A stretch of DNA of 17,456 nt from assembly GCA_964598005.1 (NCBI GenBank), contig CAZRAL010000053.1:1-17456 (forward strand), in the 5' to 3' direction. Of the stretch, positions 9,314 to 16,209 are shown in pieces (the first letter of the stretch is position 1; every line of letters begins with the position of its first letter). The notes beneath the pieces are model-generated. The model was not told the origin of the DNA, ran no database searches, and saw nothing but the letters and a program-made list of their open reading frames with translations. The stretch comes from CAZRAL01 sp964598005 (GTDB lineage: Bacteria; Pseudomonadota; Gammaproteobacteria; Burkholderiales; Usitatibacteraceae). The position numbers were made by a program, and so were the translations under genes.

Positions 9314-9420
9314 GCGATTTTTCCTTTCCGGGACAGTTAAACAAGTGCCGCCTGCCTGATTGGCGGTAACGAAAAACCCGCTACTTACATTTCCAAATCA
9401 GCAACGATACAAAGACGCTG

Positions 9421-9443
9421 TTGAAAAATCAGTCTTGATTCAA
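9421..9443 (-). other. Imperfect inverted repeat after the kinase gene
   Basis: TTGAATCA, a 4-base loop, then TGATT and CAA interrupted by three T residues form a weak AT-rich hairpin shortly after the kinase stop. It could be a weak terminator or part of the control region of the efflux operon. The remainder of the 138-bp gap (9314-9451) shows no convincing promoter pair and no obvious TetR-type operator. Confidence 0.25.
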
Positions 9444-9451
9444 AAATCGAA

Positions 9452-10738
9452 TTATGCGTAGCGTATCAATACGGCAATGCCCAGACCAATGACGCACAAA
9501 ACAAGCGTTGCGATAATGACCAGGGGGATTAAATTTTTTGCAGGTGAAGTCGGGTTTCTTGTTTCCACCGGATTGGTTTGTTGAGTGGGTAGCCTGCCTG
9601 AATTTGATGCCGGTAGAGGTTGAGAGACCGGGCTGGAGGACACCTTTGTATTCAGACTGGATTCAACTTCATCGGTATAGGCGCGGAGTTTACGCGTTTC
9701 CGAAATGTAGGGCTGAAATGTTGCTGTTTGTTGTGTCAGGGCGGCCAGTTTGACGGTGGCATCGAATGAATCAAATGCTTTGGCCAATTTTAATGGTTTG
9801 ATTTCTTCCGCTTCTTCTTTATTGATAAAACGACCCGCTATGGGGGAAATCTCGCTTGTCTGGACAACCGCAGTGGACAGGGAGTTGGCCGCGCCCACCG
9901 CTGCGGGTGCGGCTGAGAGAAGCTGACGCTTTACTTCTCTGAGATCGTTCGCAAATTCATTCATATGCTGGTAACGCTCGTCTACTGTTTTGGCCAGCGA
10001 TTTGGCGAGGATCAAGTCCAGCATACGCGGTACACCGGGATGGTGTGATGACAAAGGCGGTGGGTTGGTATTGACCGTGGCGTACATGATTGCATTGACG
10101 TTATCACCATCGAAGGGCGCAATGCCAGTAAGCGTTTCGTAGAGCACGACGCCCAAAGAAAAAATATCAGTCCGATGATCGAGCGTGCGTCCGATCACCT
10201 GCTCAGGGGACATATAGCGTGGGCTCCCGAGAATCATGCCGGTCATGGTTTTAACCGCTGAAGAAGGCATTCTGGCAATGCCAAAATCGGTGATTTTGGC
10301 CAGGCCGCCACGAACGATCATGATGTTGGAAGGTTTTACATCGCGGTGAATCACCTTATTTTCATGTGCGAAGGCAAGCCCATCGGCAATTTGCGTAATC
10401 CATTCGATGGCTGTTGATACCGCCGGTTTTTCTTCGCTGGCAAGAATATCTTTTAATTCCTTGCCTTCAAGGAATTCCATCGCCATGTAAGCCATTTGTT
10501 CGGTTCGGCCGACGTCATAAATGGTGACGATATTGGGATGGTTAAGCCGTCCCGCCGCCTTGATTTCCTGCTGGAACCGCGCTTCGTATTCGGCGATATC
10601 GTCTTTGCCCAGCATGAAATTAATCGTCTTGATCGCGACCGTGCGATCAATAATGGGGTCGACCGCCTTATAGATTACCCCCATGGCACCCTGGCCAATG
10701 GTATCGAGTATCTTGTAGCGGCCCAGCATCTCAATCAT
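9452..10738 (-). CDS. Hanks-type Ser/Thr protein kinase with C-terminal membrane anchor
   Basis: This is a eukaryotic-like Ser/Thr kinase expected to phosphorylate cytoplasmic proteins. The 428-residue protein has every catalytic element: glycine loop Gly15-x-Gly17-x-x-Gly20, ATP-binding Lys37 in VAIK, helix-C Glu58, HRD at 131-133 with Lys135 and Asn138, DFG at 151-153, an activation loop with several Thr/Ser (KTMTGMILGSPRY), and SPE at 177-179 in place of APE. A linker of about 130 residues rich in Ser, Thr and Pro leads to one hydrophobic helix at the extreme C-terminus (NLIPLVIIATLVLCVIGLGI). The kinase domain therefore lies in the cytoplasm with almost nothing outside, and the protein lacks its own sensor domain. 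AGGGA lies 9 nt before the ATG. It follows the lipoprotein gene by 21 bp, so they are probably co-transcribed. Confidence 0.93.
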   Translation of the reverse strand: MIEMLGRYKILDTIGQGAMGVIYKAVDPIIDRTVAIKTINFMLGKDDIAEYEARFQQEIKAAGRLNHPNIVTIYDVGRTEQMAYMAMEFLEGKELKDILASEEKPAVSTAIEWITQIADGLAFAHENKVIHRDVKPSNIMIVRGGLAKITDFGIARMPSSAVKTMTGMILGSPRYMSPEQVIGRTLDHRTDIFSLGVVLYETLTGIAPFDGDNVNAIMYATVNTNPPPLSSHHPGVPRMLDLILAKSLAKTVDERYQHMNEFANDLREVKRQLLSAAPAAVGAANSLSTAVVQTSEISPIAGRFINKEEAEEIKPLKLAKAFDSFDATVKLAALTQQTATFQPYISETRKLRAYTDEVESSLNTKVSSSPVSQPLPASNSGRLPTQQTNPVETRNPTSPAKNLIPLVIIATLVLCVIGLGIAVLIRYA

Positions 10739-10759
10739 GAGAAACCGTCCCTGGCAACA

Positions 10760-11551
10760 TCATTTTTTGTCGGCGGGTTTGGAGTTGGTTTTCAAACTGC
10801 GAAACAGCGGCCCCCAGGAGGGATGACCTGCTTCTGCGGGTTCCAGATCAAAATCGGGCTGGATACCCAGAATTTTCTGGAATTCCATTTTGCAAGACGG
10901 GGCACGATTAGTGACACAAAAGCTGAAAGCAATAAATTTGTGGGCTTTGATTTGCTCGGCAAGTGGCAGATTTTCCTTTAACGCATCCTGAAAGAATTTG
11001 ATCGCCTTGTTATAGTCTGCGGCATCGTAGGCTTTCATACCGTCGGCAAGCAACTTGTCAGCAGCGGATGGTTTAGCTGGCGGAGCAGTTACTTTTCCGC
11101 TGCGTTTGTTTTCAATTTCGGTTTTAACGGCTAAAAAAGTAGGGCCCCAGGTGGGGTGGCCAGCTTCTGCAGGAGTCAAATCGAATTTAGGGTCGATGGC
11201 CAGTATTTTTTCAAATTCTTCCTGACAATTGATTTGGCGTGCAGTCAGACAATAAATGAATGCCATATGCTTGCGGGACTCGATTTGCTCGGTGGTGCTT
11301 AGTACGCCACTATCCAGTGCGATCAAAAAACTTTTGGTTGCTTCGTTGTAACTTCCCGCGTTGTATTGGCTGAGGCCTTCGTTCAACGTTGCTGCGGCGC
11401 GCTCATGCTTTTGCTGTTGGACATTATCCGCTGGGATATTGGTAGTGGGCAGGGAGGTGCAACCTGTTATAAGCATCGGTAAAAAAAATATGGCACCACC
11501 ACATAGCATGGTGGGTAAATCAGGCGTGGTCTTGAACAAAGAAAAAATCAT
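10760..11551 (-). CDS. Lipoprotein with two tandem TPR-like modules, function unknown
   Basis: A 263-residue protein with a lipoprotein signal (hydrophobic stretch then ITGC, Cys31), so it should be anchored in the envelope. The rest is an internal duplication. Each module has a TPR-like helix pair (AATLNEGLSQYNAGSYNEAT and LADGMKAYDAADYNKAI), then a pair of cysteines eight residues apart (YCLTARQINC and FCVTNRAPSC), then EFEKILAIDPKFDL or EFQKILGIQPDFDL, and a near-identical PAEAGHPTWGP or PAEAGHPSWGP box. From memory the PAEAGHP-x-WGP box recalls TPR lipoproteins found beside secretion-linked kinases (some labelled TssQ-like), but no secretion gene is in this window. It lies between the cyclase and the kinase with 28- and 21-bp gaps. 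No clear ribosome binding site precedes the ATG. Role: perhaps envelope sensing or scaffolding, an inference only. Confidence 0.85.
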   Translation of the reverse strand: MIFSLFKTTPDLPTMLCGGAIFFLPMLITGCTSLPTTNIPADNVQQQKHERAAATLNEGLSQYNAGSYNEATKSFLIALDSGVLSTTEQIESRKHMAFIYCLTARQINCQEEFEKILAIDPKFDLTPAEAGHPTWGPTFLAVKTEIENKRSGKVTAPPAKPSAADKLLADGMKAYDAADYNKAIKFFQDALKENLPLAEQIKAHKFIAFSFCVTNRAPSCKMEFQKILGIQPDFDLEPAEAGHPSWGPLFRSLKTNSKPADKK

Positions 11552-11579
11552 GAAGAAATTTTTATGGAATTTATGACGA

Positions 11580-12803
11580 TCAGAATTTGTGTTTGATGCT
11601 AAATTCCTCTTTTGATTTTACTTCAATGGTTGCGCTATATGGGGTAAACGTGGTGTTTTTTACTTCCACCTTATATTTTCCGGGTGCCAGCTTGGTGGAT
11701 TTCAGAGGTGGCGATACCCCGATCGATTTGCCATTAATGAATACCTCACCCCAAGGTTGAATGGTAAACGTTACCGTACCCGGTACAGTGGATTTGGCCG
11801 GCTCGTTTTTAGCAGGATCGTTCTTGCCAGGCTCCGCGGCAGGTTTGACAGTATCTTTGCTTGTTTCTGGCGTTGCAGGCGAAGCAGCGCCAGTGCTGCC
11901 ATGCGGTTTAACAGGCTCCGTAACTGGTAGATTACTATTAGTGGGCGGCGTAAAAATGGGGACTTCGATAGACGAACTACCTTTGGCAGGTGCAACAGGA
12001 GCTGGTTTTTTATAGGCTAGCATGATGATCATTCCGATAATCACTAGACTCAGTATTCCCCCAACAATGGTCAATTTCTTGCGGTCTTGCAAAAAGGGCA
12101 ATGTGCCATTTGTTGCAGGCGAATTTGGCCCAGTGGATACGCTAGCGCCATGAGCCTGGCCGCGCGGATTGGTTGAGGAAACACGATCTGCCAAACCAGC
12201 TTTGGCTTGTTTTAAAGCAGTATCGGATTCGCCGACAATATAAATTTCGTGTTCGCGCACATGTTTATCGGTGCGTGAGCCTTCGTATTTAAATAGCTGC
12301 GTATAGGCGTCGGACAGGCAGGCAACCATATCGTAGTACGAACGTGATGCAACGATTTGGCCGGGCTGGGCGAAGCTCATGATGCGTTGGGCGACATTAA
12401 TGGCATCCCCAACGATATTAGGCTGGGCATTGATATCGCGAACCAGTTTGACCGGCCCGAGATTGATGCCGATGCGTAATAGGCCCTCGAGCGGACTGGT
12501 ATCGGTGGCTTCCGATGGGGATGTATCCTGACTTGCAATAGCTGGTATATGCTTGAGCATATCGCGCATGTTCAACGCCACAAACAGCGCATCTTCCGGA
12601 TCACCTAAAAAACTGATTGCGGCGCCATCACCTGTATCCAGCACGATGCGCTGGTCGGGGCGGATATCCTTCAGTGATTCCGACAGTACGGTGGTGAATC
12701 GATCACGTATGGTGATTTGTTCTGAAACCGATTTTTTGGAATATCCGACCAAGTCGATAAAAACGACACTGCATATGAATGTGCGATTTCCCTGATCCAG
12801 CAT
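11580..12803 (-). CDS. Class III nucleotide cyclase with membrane helix and extracytoplasmic PEGA domain
   Basis: The 407-residue protein has three parts. Residues 1-170 are a class III adenylate/guanylate cyclase homology domain with metal-binding Asp17 (VVFIDLVGYS) and Asp59 (LDTGDG), and transition-state Asn136 and Arg140 (VGDAINVAQR). Residues 244-264 form one membrane helix. After a Pro/Ala/Lys-rich linker, residues 342-407 form a PEGA domain (QPWGEVFINGKSIG, LAPGKYKVEV), which should lie outside the cytoplasm. The usual substrate-choosing Lys just before TIGDG is replaced by Leu55, so cAMP or cGMP production cannot be assumed. I prefer the ATG at 12803, with GTGAG 4 nt before it; a TTG at 12824 would add seven residues. 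It leads the three-gene signalling cluster. Confidence 0.88.
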   Translation of the reverse strand: MLDQGNRTFICSVVFIDLVGYSKKSVSEQITIRDRFTTVLSESLKDIRPDQRIVLDTGDGAAISFLGDPEDALFVALNMRDMLKHIPAIASQDTSPSEATDTSPLEGLLRIGINLGPVKLVRDINAQPNIVGDAINVAQRIMSFAQPGQIVASRSYYDMVACLSDAYTQLFKYEGSRTDKHVREHEIYIVGESDTALKQAKAGLADRVSSTNPRGQAHGASVSTGPNSPATNGTLPFLQDRKKLTIVGGILSLVIIGMIIMLAYKKPAPVAPAKGSSSIEVPIFTPPTNSNLPVTEPVKPHGSTGAASPATPETSKDTVKPAAEPGKNDPAKNEPAKSTVPGTVTFTIQPWGEVFINGKSIGVSPPLKSTKLAPGKYKVEVKNTTFTPYSATIEVKSKEEFSIKHKF

Positions 12804-12877
12804 TGCACTCACGACATTGATCAACTTTTTTCTAGATAATGCGGTTTAAAAAAACAACCTCATGGCTGATTATTATT

Positions 12878-12906
12878 TTGGCAATCGCATTTTACCTAAA
12901 AGCCAA
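12878..12906 (-). promoter_or_regulatory. Candidate control site upstream of the cyclase operon
   Basis: On the minus strand TTGGC and GCCAA flank 19 bp that contain a TTTTAGGTAAAA palindrome and a -10-like TAAAAT (12889-12894). The site lies about 75 bp before the cyclase ATG in the only gap ahead of the operon. A good -35 is absent, so this may be an operator, an activator-dependent promoter, or chance in AT-rich DNA. Confidence 0.25.
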
Positions 12907-12920
12907 CCACTTTCGTAGCC

Positions 12921-12947
12921 TGATTATTTACTTATGATTATTTACTT
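12921..12947. repeat. Two tandem 13-bp copies across the end of the reductase gene
   Basis: The plus-strand unit TGATTATTTACTT occurs at 12921-12933 and again at 12935-12947, a 14-bp period. One copy contains the AAG-TAA end of the reductase gene and the other lies just beyond it. It looks like a small slippage duplication of the gene end, though twin protein-binding sites upstream of the cyclase operon are possible. Confidence 0.8.
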
Positions 12948-13682
12948 GCATTGATATCGTTCTCCATTCAAATGCGCGCTATCTGGCCCCATTAAATAAA
13001 GAAAGTGGGGGGCCAACGATTCAGCGGCGGGCAAATGGGCAGGAGATTCGCCGGGGTGGCTGCGCGCGCGCAGGGGGCTGGCCACCGGCCCGGGCCAGCA
13101 AAGGTTGATGCGTACCTGCGGGGTAGTGCCCAGTTCACTGGCCCATATGTGATTAAGGGTTGTGAGTGCAGATTTGCAAACGGCGAAAGCGCCCCAGTAG
13201 GCTTGGGGTTCGAGGGCGTGGGTCTCGGTTAAAAAAATGACCGAGGCTTGGGGAGATTTTTTCAATAATGGAAAACACGCACGGGTGAGTGCTGCGGGTA
13301 CGCCGATATTCACCCGCAAATGCGTGAGCCAGGTATCCAGACCCTGATTGGCAAGGGGCGTGAGAGGGGAAAAATGGCTGGCCCCATGAAAAATGCCGTC
13401 CAGGCGAGTTAATCCGGTTTCAATCGCCTGGGCAAAATTTTGCAGTTCCGTTTCGTTTGTGAGGTTGTAATCAAGCGGCAGGATGGCGGGTTCCATTCCT
13501 CCCTGTTCCATGATTTCATCGTAGGTTGATTCAAGTTTCGCGATGGTGCGGCCATGCAAAATAACCGTTGCACCATGGCGGGCAAAGGCCAGGGCAGCGG
13601 TTTTGCCCAAGCCTTGCCCGGCACCGGTGACCAGAATAACGCGGTCTTTCAACAGATCAACAGGAGGGTGATAATTTTGCAT
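12942..13682 (-). CDS. YciK-like short-chain dehydrogenase/reductase with altered catalytic residues
   Basis: A 246-residue Rossmann protein of the SDR superfamily. The start YHPPVDLLKDRVILVTGA closely resembles E. coli YciK from memory. The cofactor-binding motif TGAGQGLG is at residues 19-26, with Arg45 after strand 2 suggesting NADP, and Asn125 is kept. In the active site the usual Tyr of WGAYxxSK is Phe166 (WGAFAVCK, codon TTC at 13185-13187), and the Ser 12-13 residues earlier is Thr154 or Glu153. Only Lys170 remains. It may be a non-catalytic relative or use another mechanism. The ATG at 13682 lies 11 bp after the hpnE stop. A TTG at 13721 would add 13 residues overlapping hpnE, which I reject because homologues begin at YHPP. 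It is the last gene of the squalene operon. Confidence 0.88.
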   Translation of the reverse strand: MQNYHPPVDLLKDRVILVTGAGQGLGKTAALAFARHGATVILHGRTIAKLESTYDEIMEQGGMEPAILPLDYNLTNETELQNFAQAIETGLTRLDGIFHGASHFSPLTPLANQGLDTWLTHLRVNIGVPAALTRACFPLLKKSPQASVIFLTETHALEPQAYWGAFAVCKSALTTLNHIWASELGTTPQVRINLCWPGPVASPLRARSHPGESPAHLPAAESLAPHFLYLMGPDSAHLNGERYQCK

Positions 13683-13693
13683 GTGGGGCTTGA

Positions 13694-14986
13694 TCAGAAG
13701 TTCCTTAAATAGTCCGCACAATGCCTGGCGGCTTCGCGCCCACTGCGCACTGCCCCTTCAAGCGTGGCAGGGTAAGGGCTTTCCGTGTAATCCCCAGCCA
13801 GGAATAATCCACTGAAAGGCGTTTCCGTGCAGGGCCGCTTCAATCCAGCGTGGCAGGCAAAGGTGGCGCGTTTTTCGGCGATGATTTTACTCCACACGGG
13901 GAGGGGCAATGTGGCGGTCAGAGTTTCCAATTCCCGATGAACCTGATTGGCGAGTTGGTGGTGTTCCATTTTTTGGTGTGGTCCCGATGCCGATACCACC
14001 GCAGCGACCAGCCCCCGATTGCCGGTCAGGGCTTCGCGGTCAAAAAACCATTGTGCTATGCCGGTTGTTTGGCCAACCAATGGAGCGGCCAATTTAATAG
14101 AGGCCGGATACTGGATATAAATCGTATAAATCGGTTCGTATTGAAAATGGCCTGTTGTGTCCCTAAAGAACGACAGGAGTGGCGAATCTTCGTGGGCAAG
14201 CAATTCAAGCTGATGTGCGCCCACGGCGCAAATGACGGCGCGATATTCTCGTAGTTCGCTTCCTGCATGGAGTCGATAGCCGGCAGAAATGGCTTGGATA
14301 TGGGTGACACGCGTTTCTGGAAAAACGTGCCCGCTGTGAGCATGCAGCCATTTTGCGGCGGGAGCGGGAAACAGCGCGGTTAAATCGACACGTGGCAACA
14401 GTAAATCGCTTGCTGCCCGCGCGCCGCAAAGCGAGTCGCGCAGTACATTGACAAAAACTTGTGCCGAGGCCACCGAAGGCGGCGTGTTCAGGGCCGCAAC
14501 ACATAGCGATTCCCATAGCAGGCGAATGGCGTTTGGCGTTTGCTGATGCTGTAACAATAAAGATTGAACGGTGAGATTGCGCTCAACACGAAATCCAGCT
14601 TGCTTTAATGCACGCATGAATTGCATTGCCGCCCAACGTTCGGCCCACGATAAACCGTGGGCAAGCAGTAAGGCCCAAACCAGATGCCAGGGTGCGGGCA
14701 AACGCGGCGCACGCAAAAGGAAATCACGGTGAATCAGGGTAAGCGGTATGCGCAGCAGTGCATCATCAGGCGCGCCAACCATGTGCATGAGACTGAGTAA
14801 TTCACTATAGGCCCCGGAGAGAATATGCTGGCCATTGTCGAGTGCGTGGTGACGGTATTCGACTCGGCGCGCCCGGCCACCCAATGTTTTTCCGGTTTCA
14901 AAAACGTTAACGGAAATGCCTTGTCGGGCAAGCTCAACCGCAGCAGCCATGCCTGCATAGCCGCCGCCAATAATGGCGACACTCAT
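13694..14986 (-). CDS. hpnE: Hydroxysqualene dehydroxylase HpnE (FAD-dependent)
   Basis: This is the third enzyme of the bacterial three-step squalene route: it reduces hydroxysqualene to squalene with FAD. From the ATG at 14986 it has 430 residues. The N-terminal FAD motif Gly7-x-Gly9-x-x-Gly12 (IIGGGYAGMAAA) is followed by ETGKTLGGRARR and by ALDNGQHILSGAYSELL, which is typical of HpnE rather than of plant-type phytoene desaturases. The C-terminal FAD segment GLFLAGDYTESPYPATLEGAVRSG is intact. The ATG overlaps the hpnD stop by 4 bp (ATGA), which fixes the start and shows translational coupling; the ten residues of the longer frame are rejected. It acts on lipid substrates at the membrane. 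Confidence 0.94.
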   Translation of the reverse strand: MSVAIIGGGYAGMAAAVELARQGISVNVFETGKTLGGRARRVEYRHHALDNGQHILSGAYSELLSLMHMVGAPDDALLRIPLTLIHRDFLLRAPRLPAPWHLVWALLLAHGLSWAERWAAMQFMRALKQAGFRVERNLTVQSLLLQHQQTPNAIRLLWESLCVAALNTPPSVASAQVFVNVLRDSLCGARAASDLLLPRVDLTALFPAPAAKWLHAHSGHVFPETRVTHIQAISAGYRLHAGSELREYRAVICAVGAHQLELLAHEDSPLLSFFRDTTGHFQYEPIYTIYIQYPASIKLAAPLVGQTTGIAQWFFDREALTGNRGLVAAVVSASGPHQKMEHHQLANQVHRELETLTATLPLPVWSKIIAEKRATFACHAGLKRPCTETPFSGLFLAGDYTESPYPATLEGAVRSGREAARHCADYLRNF

Positions 14987-15816
14987 GAAAAAAACCAGGT
15001 TTTCCAGGCGATCCACAACTTGCGCAGGGGCGTGAGCGAAGTGCGTTGCTGTAAAACCATGAAGTGATCCTTGCGGATTTCGTCGAGTAAGGCGCTGTAA
15101 ATAGCGGCCATGATCAATCCCGGGCGCTGTGCGGCACGGTCTGCTTTGGACAAGGCCGCCAATGCCGTCTGATAGTACTGCTCGGCCCGGGTAGCCTGAA
15201 AATTCATCAAGGCTTCGAATGCAGGAGTGTGCCTTGCAGCCAATATGTCTGCAGTGGAAACGGCAAACCGGGCCAATTCGTCGGCAGGAAGATAGATTCG
15301 CCCACGGCGGGCGTCTTCCCCCACATCGCGAATGATGTTGGTCAGCTGAAATGCCAAACCAAGATTTTCTGCATAGATCAGCGTATCGGGGTTGCGATAA
15401 CCGAATATTCCGGCAGAAAGTTGGCCCACTACTCCGGCGACGCGATGGCAGTACAGTTTGAGTGATTCAAAATCGGCATAACGATGATGAGTCAGATCCA
15501 TTTCCATACCATCGATGATCTCGTTCAGGCGTGCCGCGTCGATGCCAAAAGATTGCACCCCAGGCTGCAATGCCTGCGTGACAGGGTGTTGCGGTGTGCC
15601 GCCGAACAGATTGGCTACTTCGGCCCGCCACCAGCCCAGCTTGGCCCGTGCGACGTCGATATCCATGACGTCGTCAGCGATATCGTCGACTTCCCGACAA
15701 AAAGCGTATAGCGCGGTGATGGCGCGGCGGCGTTCTGCAGGTAAAAACCGGAAGCTGTAATAAAAACTGGAGCCGCTTTGCGCGGCTTTGTCTTGGCAAT
15801 ATTCGTCAGCAGTCAT
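14983..15816 (-). CDS. hpnD: Presqualene diphosphate synthase HpnD
   Basis: This enzyme joins two farnesyl diphosphates head to head into presqualene diphosphate, the first step toward squalene and hopanoids. With the ATG at 15816 it has 277 residues. Both Asp-rich magnesium-binding motifs are present: Asp44-Asp45-x-x-Asp48-Asp49 (REVDDIADDV) and Asp164-x-x-x-Asp168 (NIIRDVGEDARRGRIYLP). YCQDKAAQSGSSFYYSFRFL is the usual HpnD start. The reading frame stays open upstream into the inserted element, offering ATGs at 15855 and 15885, but those residues are unlike any squalene synthase start. No good ribosome binding site precedes the chosen ATG: GAGG in the repeat end is 19-20 nt away. The insertion may have displaced the original leader. 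Confidence 0.94.
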   Translation of the reverse strand: MTADEYCQDKAAQSGSSFYYSFRFLPAERRRAITALYAFCREVDDIADDVMDIDVARAKLGWWRAEVANLFGGTPQHPVTQALQPGVQSFGIDAARLNEIIDGMEMDLTHHRYADFESLKLYCHRVAGVVGQLSAGIFGYRNPDTLIYAENLGLAFQLTNIIRDVGEDARRGRIYLPADELARFAVSTADILAARHTPAFEALMNFQATRAEQYYQTALAALSKADRAAQRPGLIMAAIYSALLDEIRKDHFMVLQQRTSLTPLRKLWIAWKTWFFS

Positions 15817-15943
15817 GGATCGATAATTTAGGGAACCTCTGATTAAGTCCCACATGGCCGCGCGCCCGGAAAACCAAGCGCCCATGCGGGTTTTGACAAG
15901 AATAGCCCATCTTCGGCGTGCCTTGCTGCAGGCGGAGCAGGTT

Positions 15944-15973
15944 CCAAAGGCACTGAAGATTCAGTGCCTTTGG
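15944..15973. repeat. Strong hairpin inside the inverted-repeat element
   Basis: CCAAAGGCACTGAA is followed after two bases by its exact reverse complement, giving a 14-bp perfect stem. No T-run follows on either strand, so it is not a normal terminator. It may serve as a recognition structure of the element or stabilise the hpnC-hpnD transcript. Confidence 0.85.
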
Positions 15974-15998
15974 ATGCGATCCGAAAGGCAAGGCGATT

Positions 15999-16047
15999 GC
16001 CCCGGCTTCGCGGCCTGTGCTGCGCGAGGCTGTCGCTACGCCGGGGC
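15999..16047. repeat. GC-rich stem inside the inverted-repeat element
   Basis: GCCCCGGC (15999-16006) pairs with GCCGGGGC (16040-16047) around a 33-base loop that itself contains CGCG repeats. Together with the neighbouring 14-bp hairpin and the long end repeats, this gives the element a nested, cruciform-like fold. Confidence 0.65.
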
Positions 16048-16209
16048 CTCCTTGGCTCCATATCAACGGATATGACCTGCGTCGCATGCCTTGAATTTGG
16101 ACTATTCTTGTCAAAACGCGGCTCATGGAGGACTTAATCAGAGGTTCCCTGGATCAAATTCCGTATGATTTTTCGGGGGCTGTATGAAAAGGAACAAAAT
16201 TTTTGAAAA

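Larger units (their letters stand above)
15830..16150. mobile_element. 321-bp non-autonomous inverted-repeat element (MITE-like) between hpnC and hpnD
   Basis: Perfect 21-bp terminal inverted repeats lie at 15830-15850 (AGGGAACCTCTGATTAAG...) and 16130-16150. A second perfect 16-bp inverted match, GTTTTGACAAGAATAG, occurs at 15890-15905 and in reverse complement at 16102-16117; the left arm is 27 bp longer than the right. Further hairpins fill the centre. No transposase is encoded: the open frame on the plus strand (15854-16075) shows no family motif. The flanks TGGATCGATAATTT and TGGATCAAATT are similar and might be a degenerate target duplication, but I cannot prove that. With 13 bp on the hpnD side and 59 bp on the hpnC side, the element fills nearly all of the intergenic gap and would be transcribed with both genes. 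An orphan end of the same family lies at 17088-17121. Confidence 0.8.

Noticed and set aside
9345..9366. CCGCC-GGCGG hairpin before the adaptor gene
   Set aside because: The stem is five to six base pairs without a T-run and probably random.
12804..12824. TTG start for the cyclase
   Set aside because: ATG at 12803 with GTGAG before it is better; the extra seven residues add no domain part. It stays possible.
15817..15885. Longer hpnD start adding 23 residues
   Set aside because: The added residues are encoded by the inserted element and do not resemble squalene synthase N-termini; the ATG at 15816 gives the family's normal start.
15854..16075. Open reading frame of 73 codons on the plus strand inside the repeat element
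   Set aside because: It lies wholly within palindromic DNA, has no ribosome binding site and shows no recognisable motif; the open frame follows from the GC-rich repeats.
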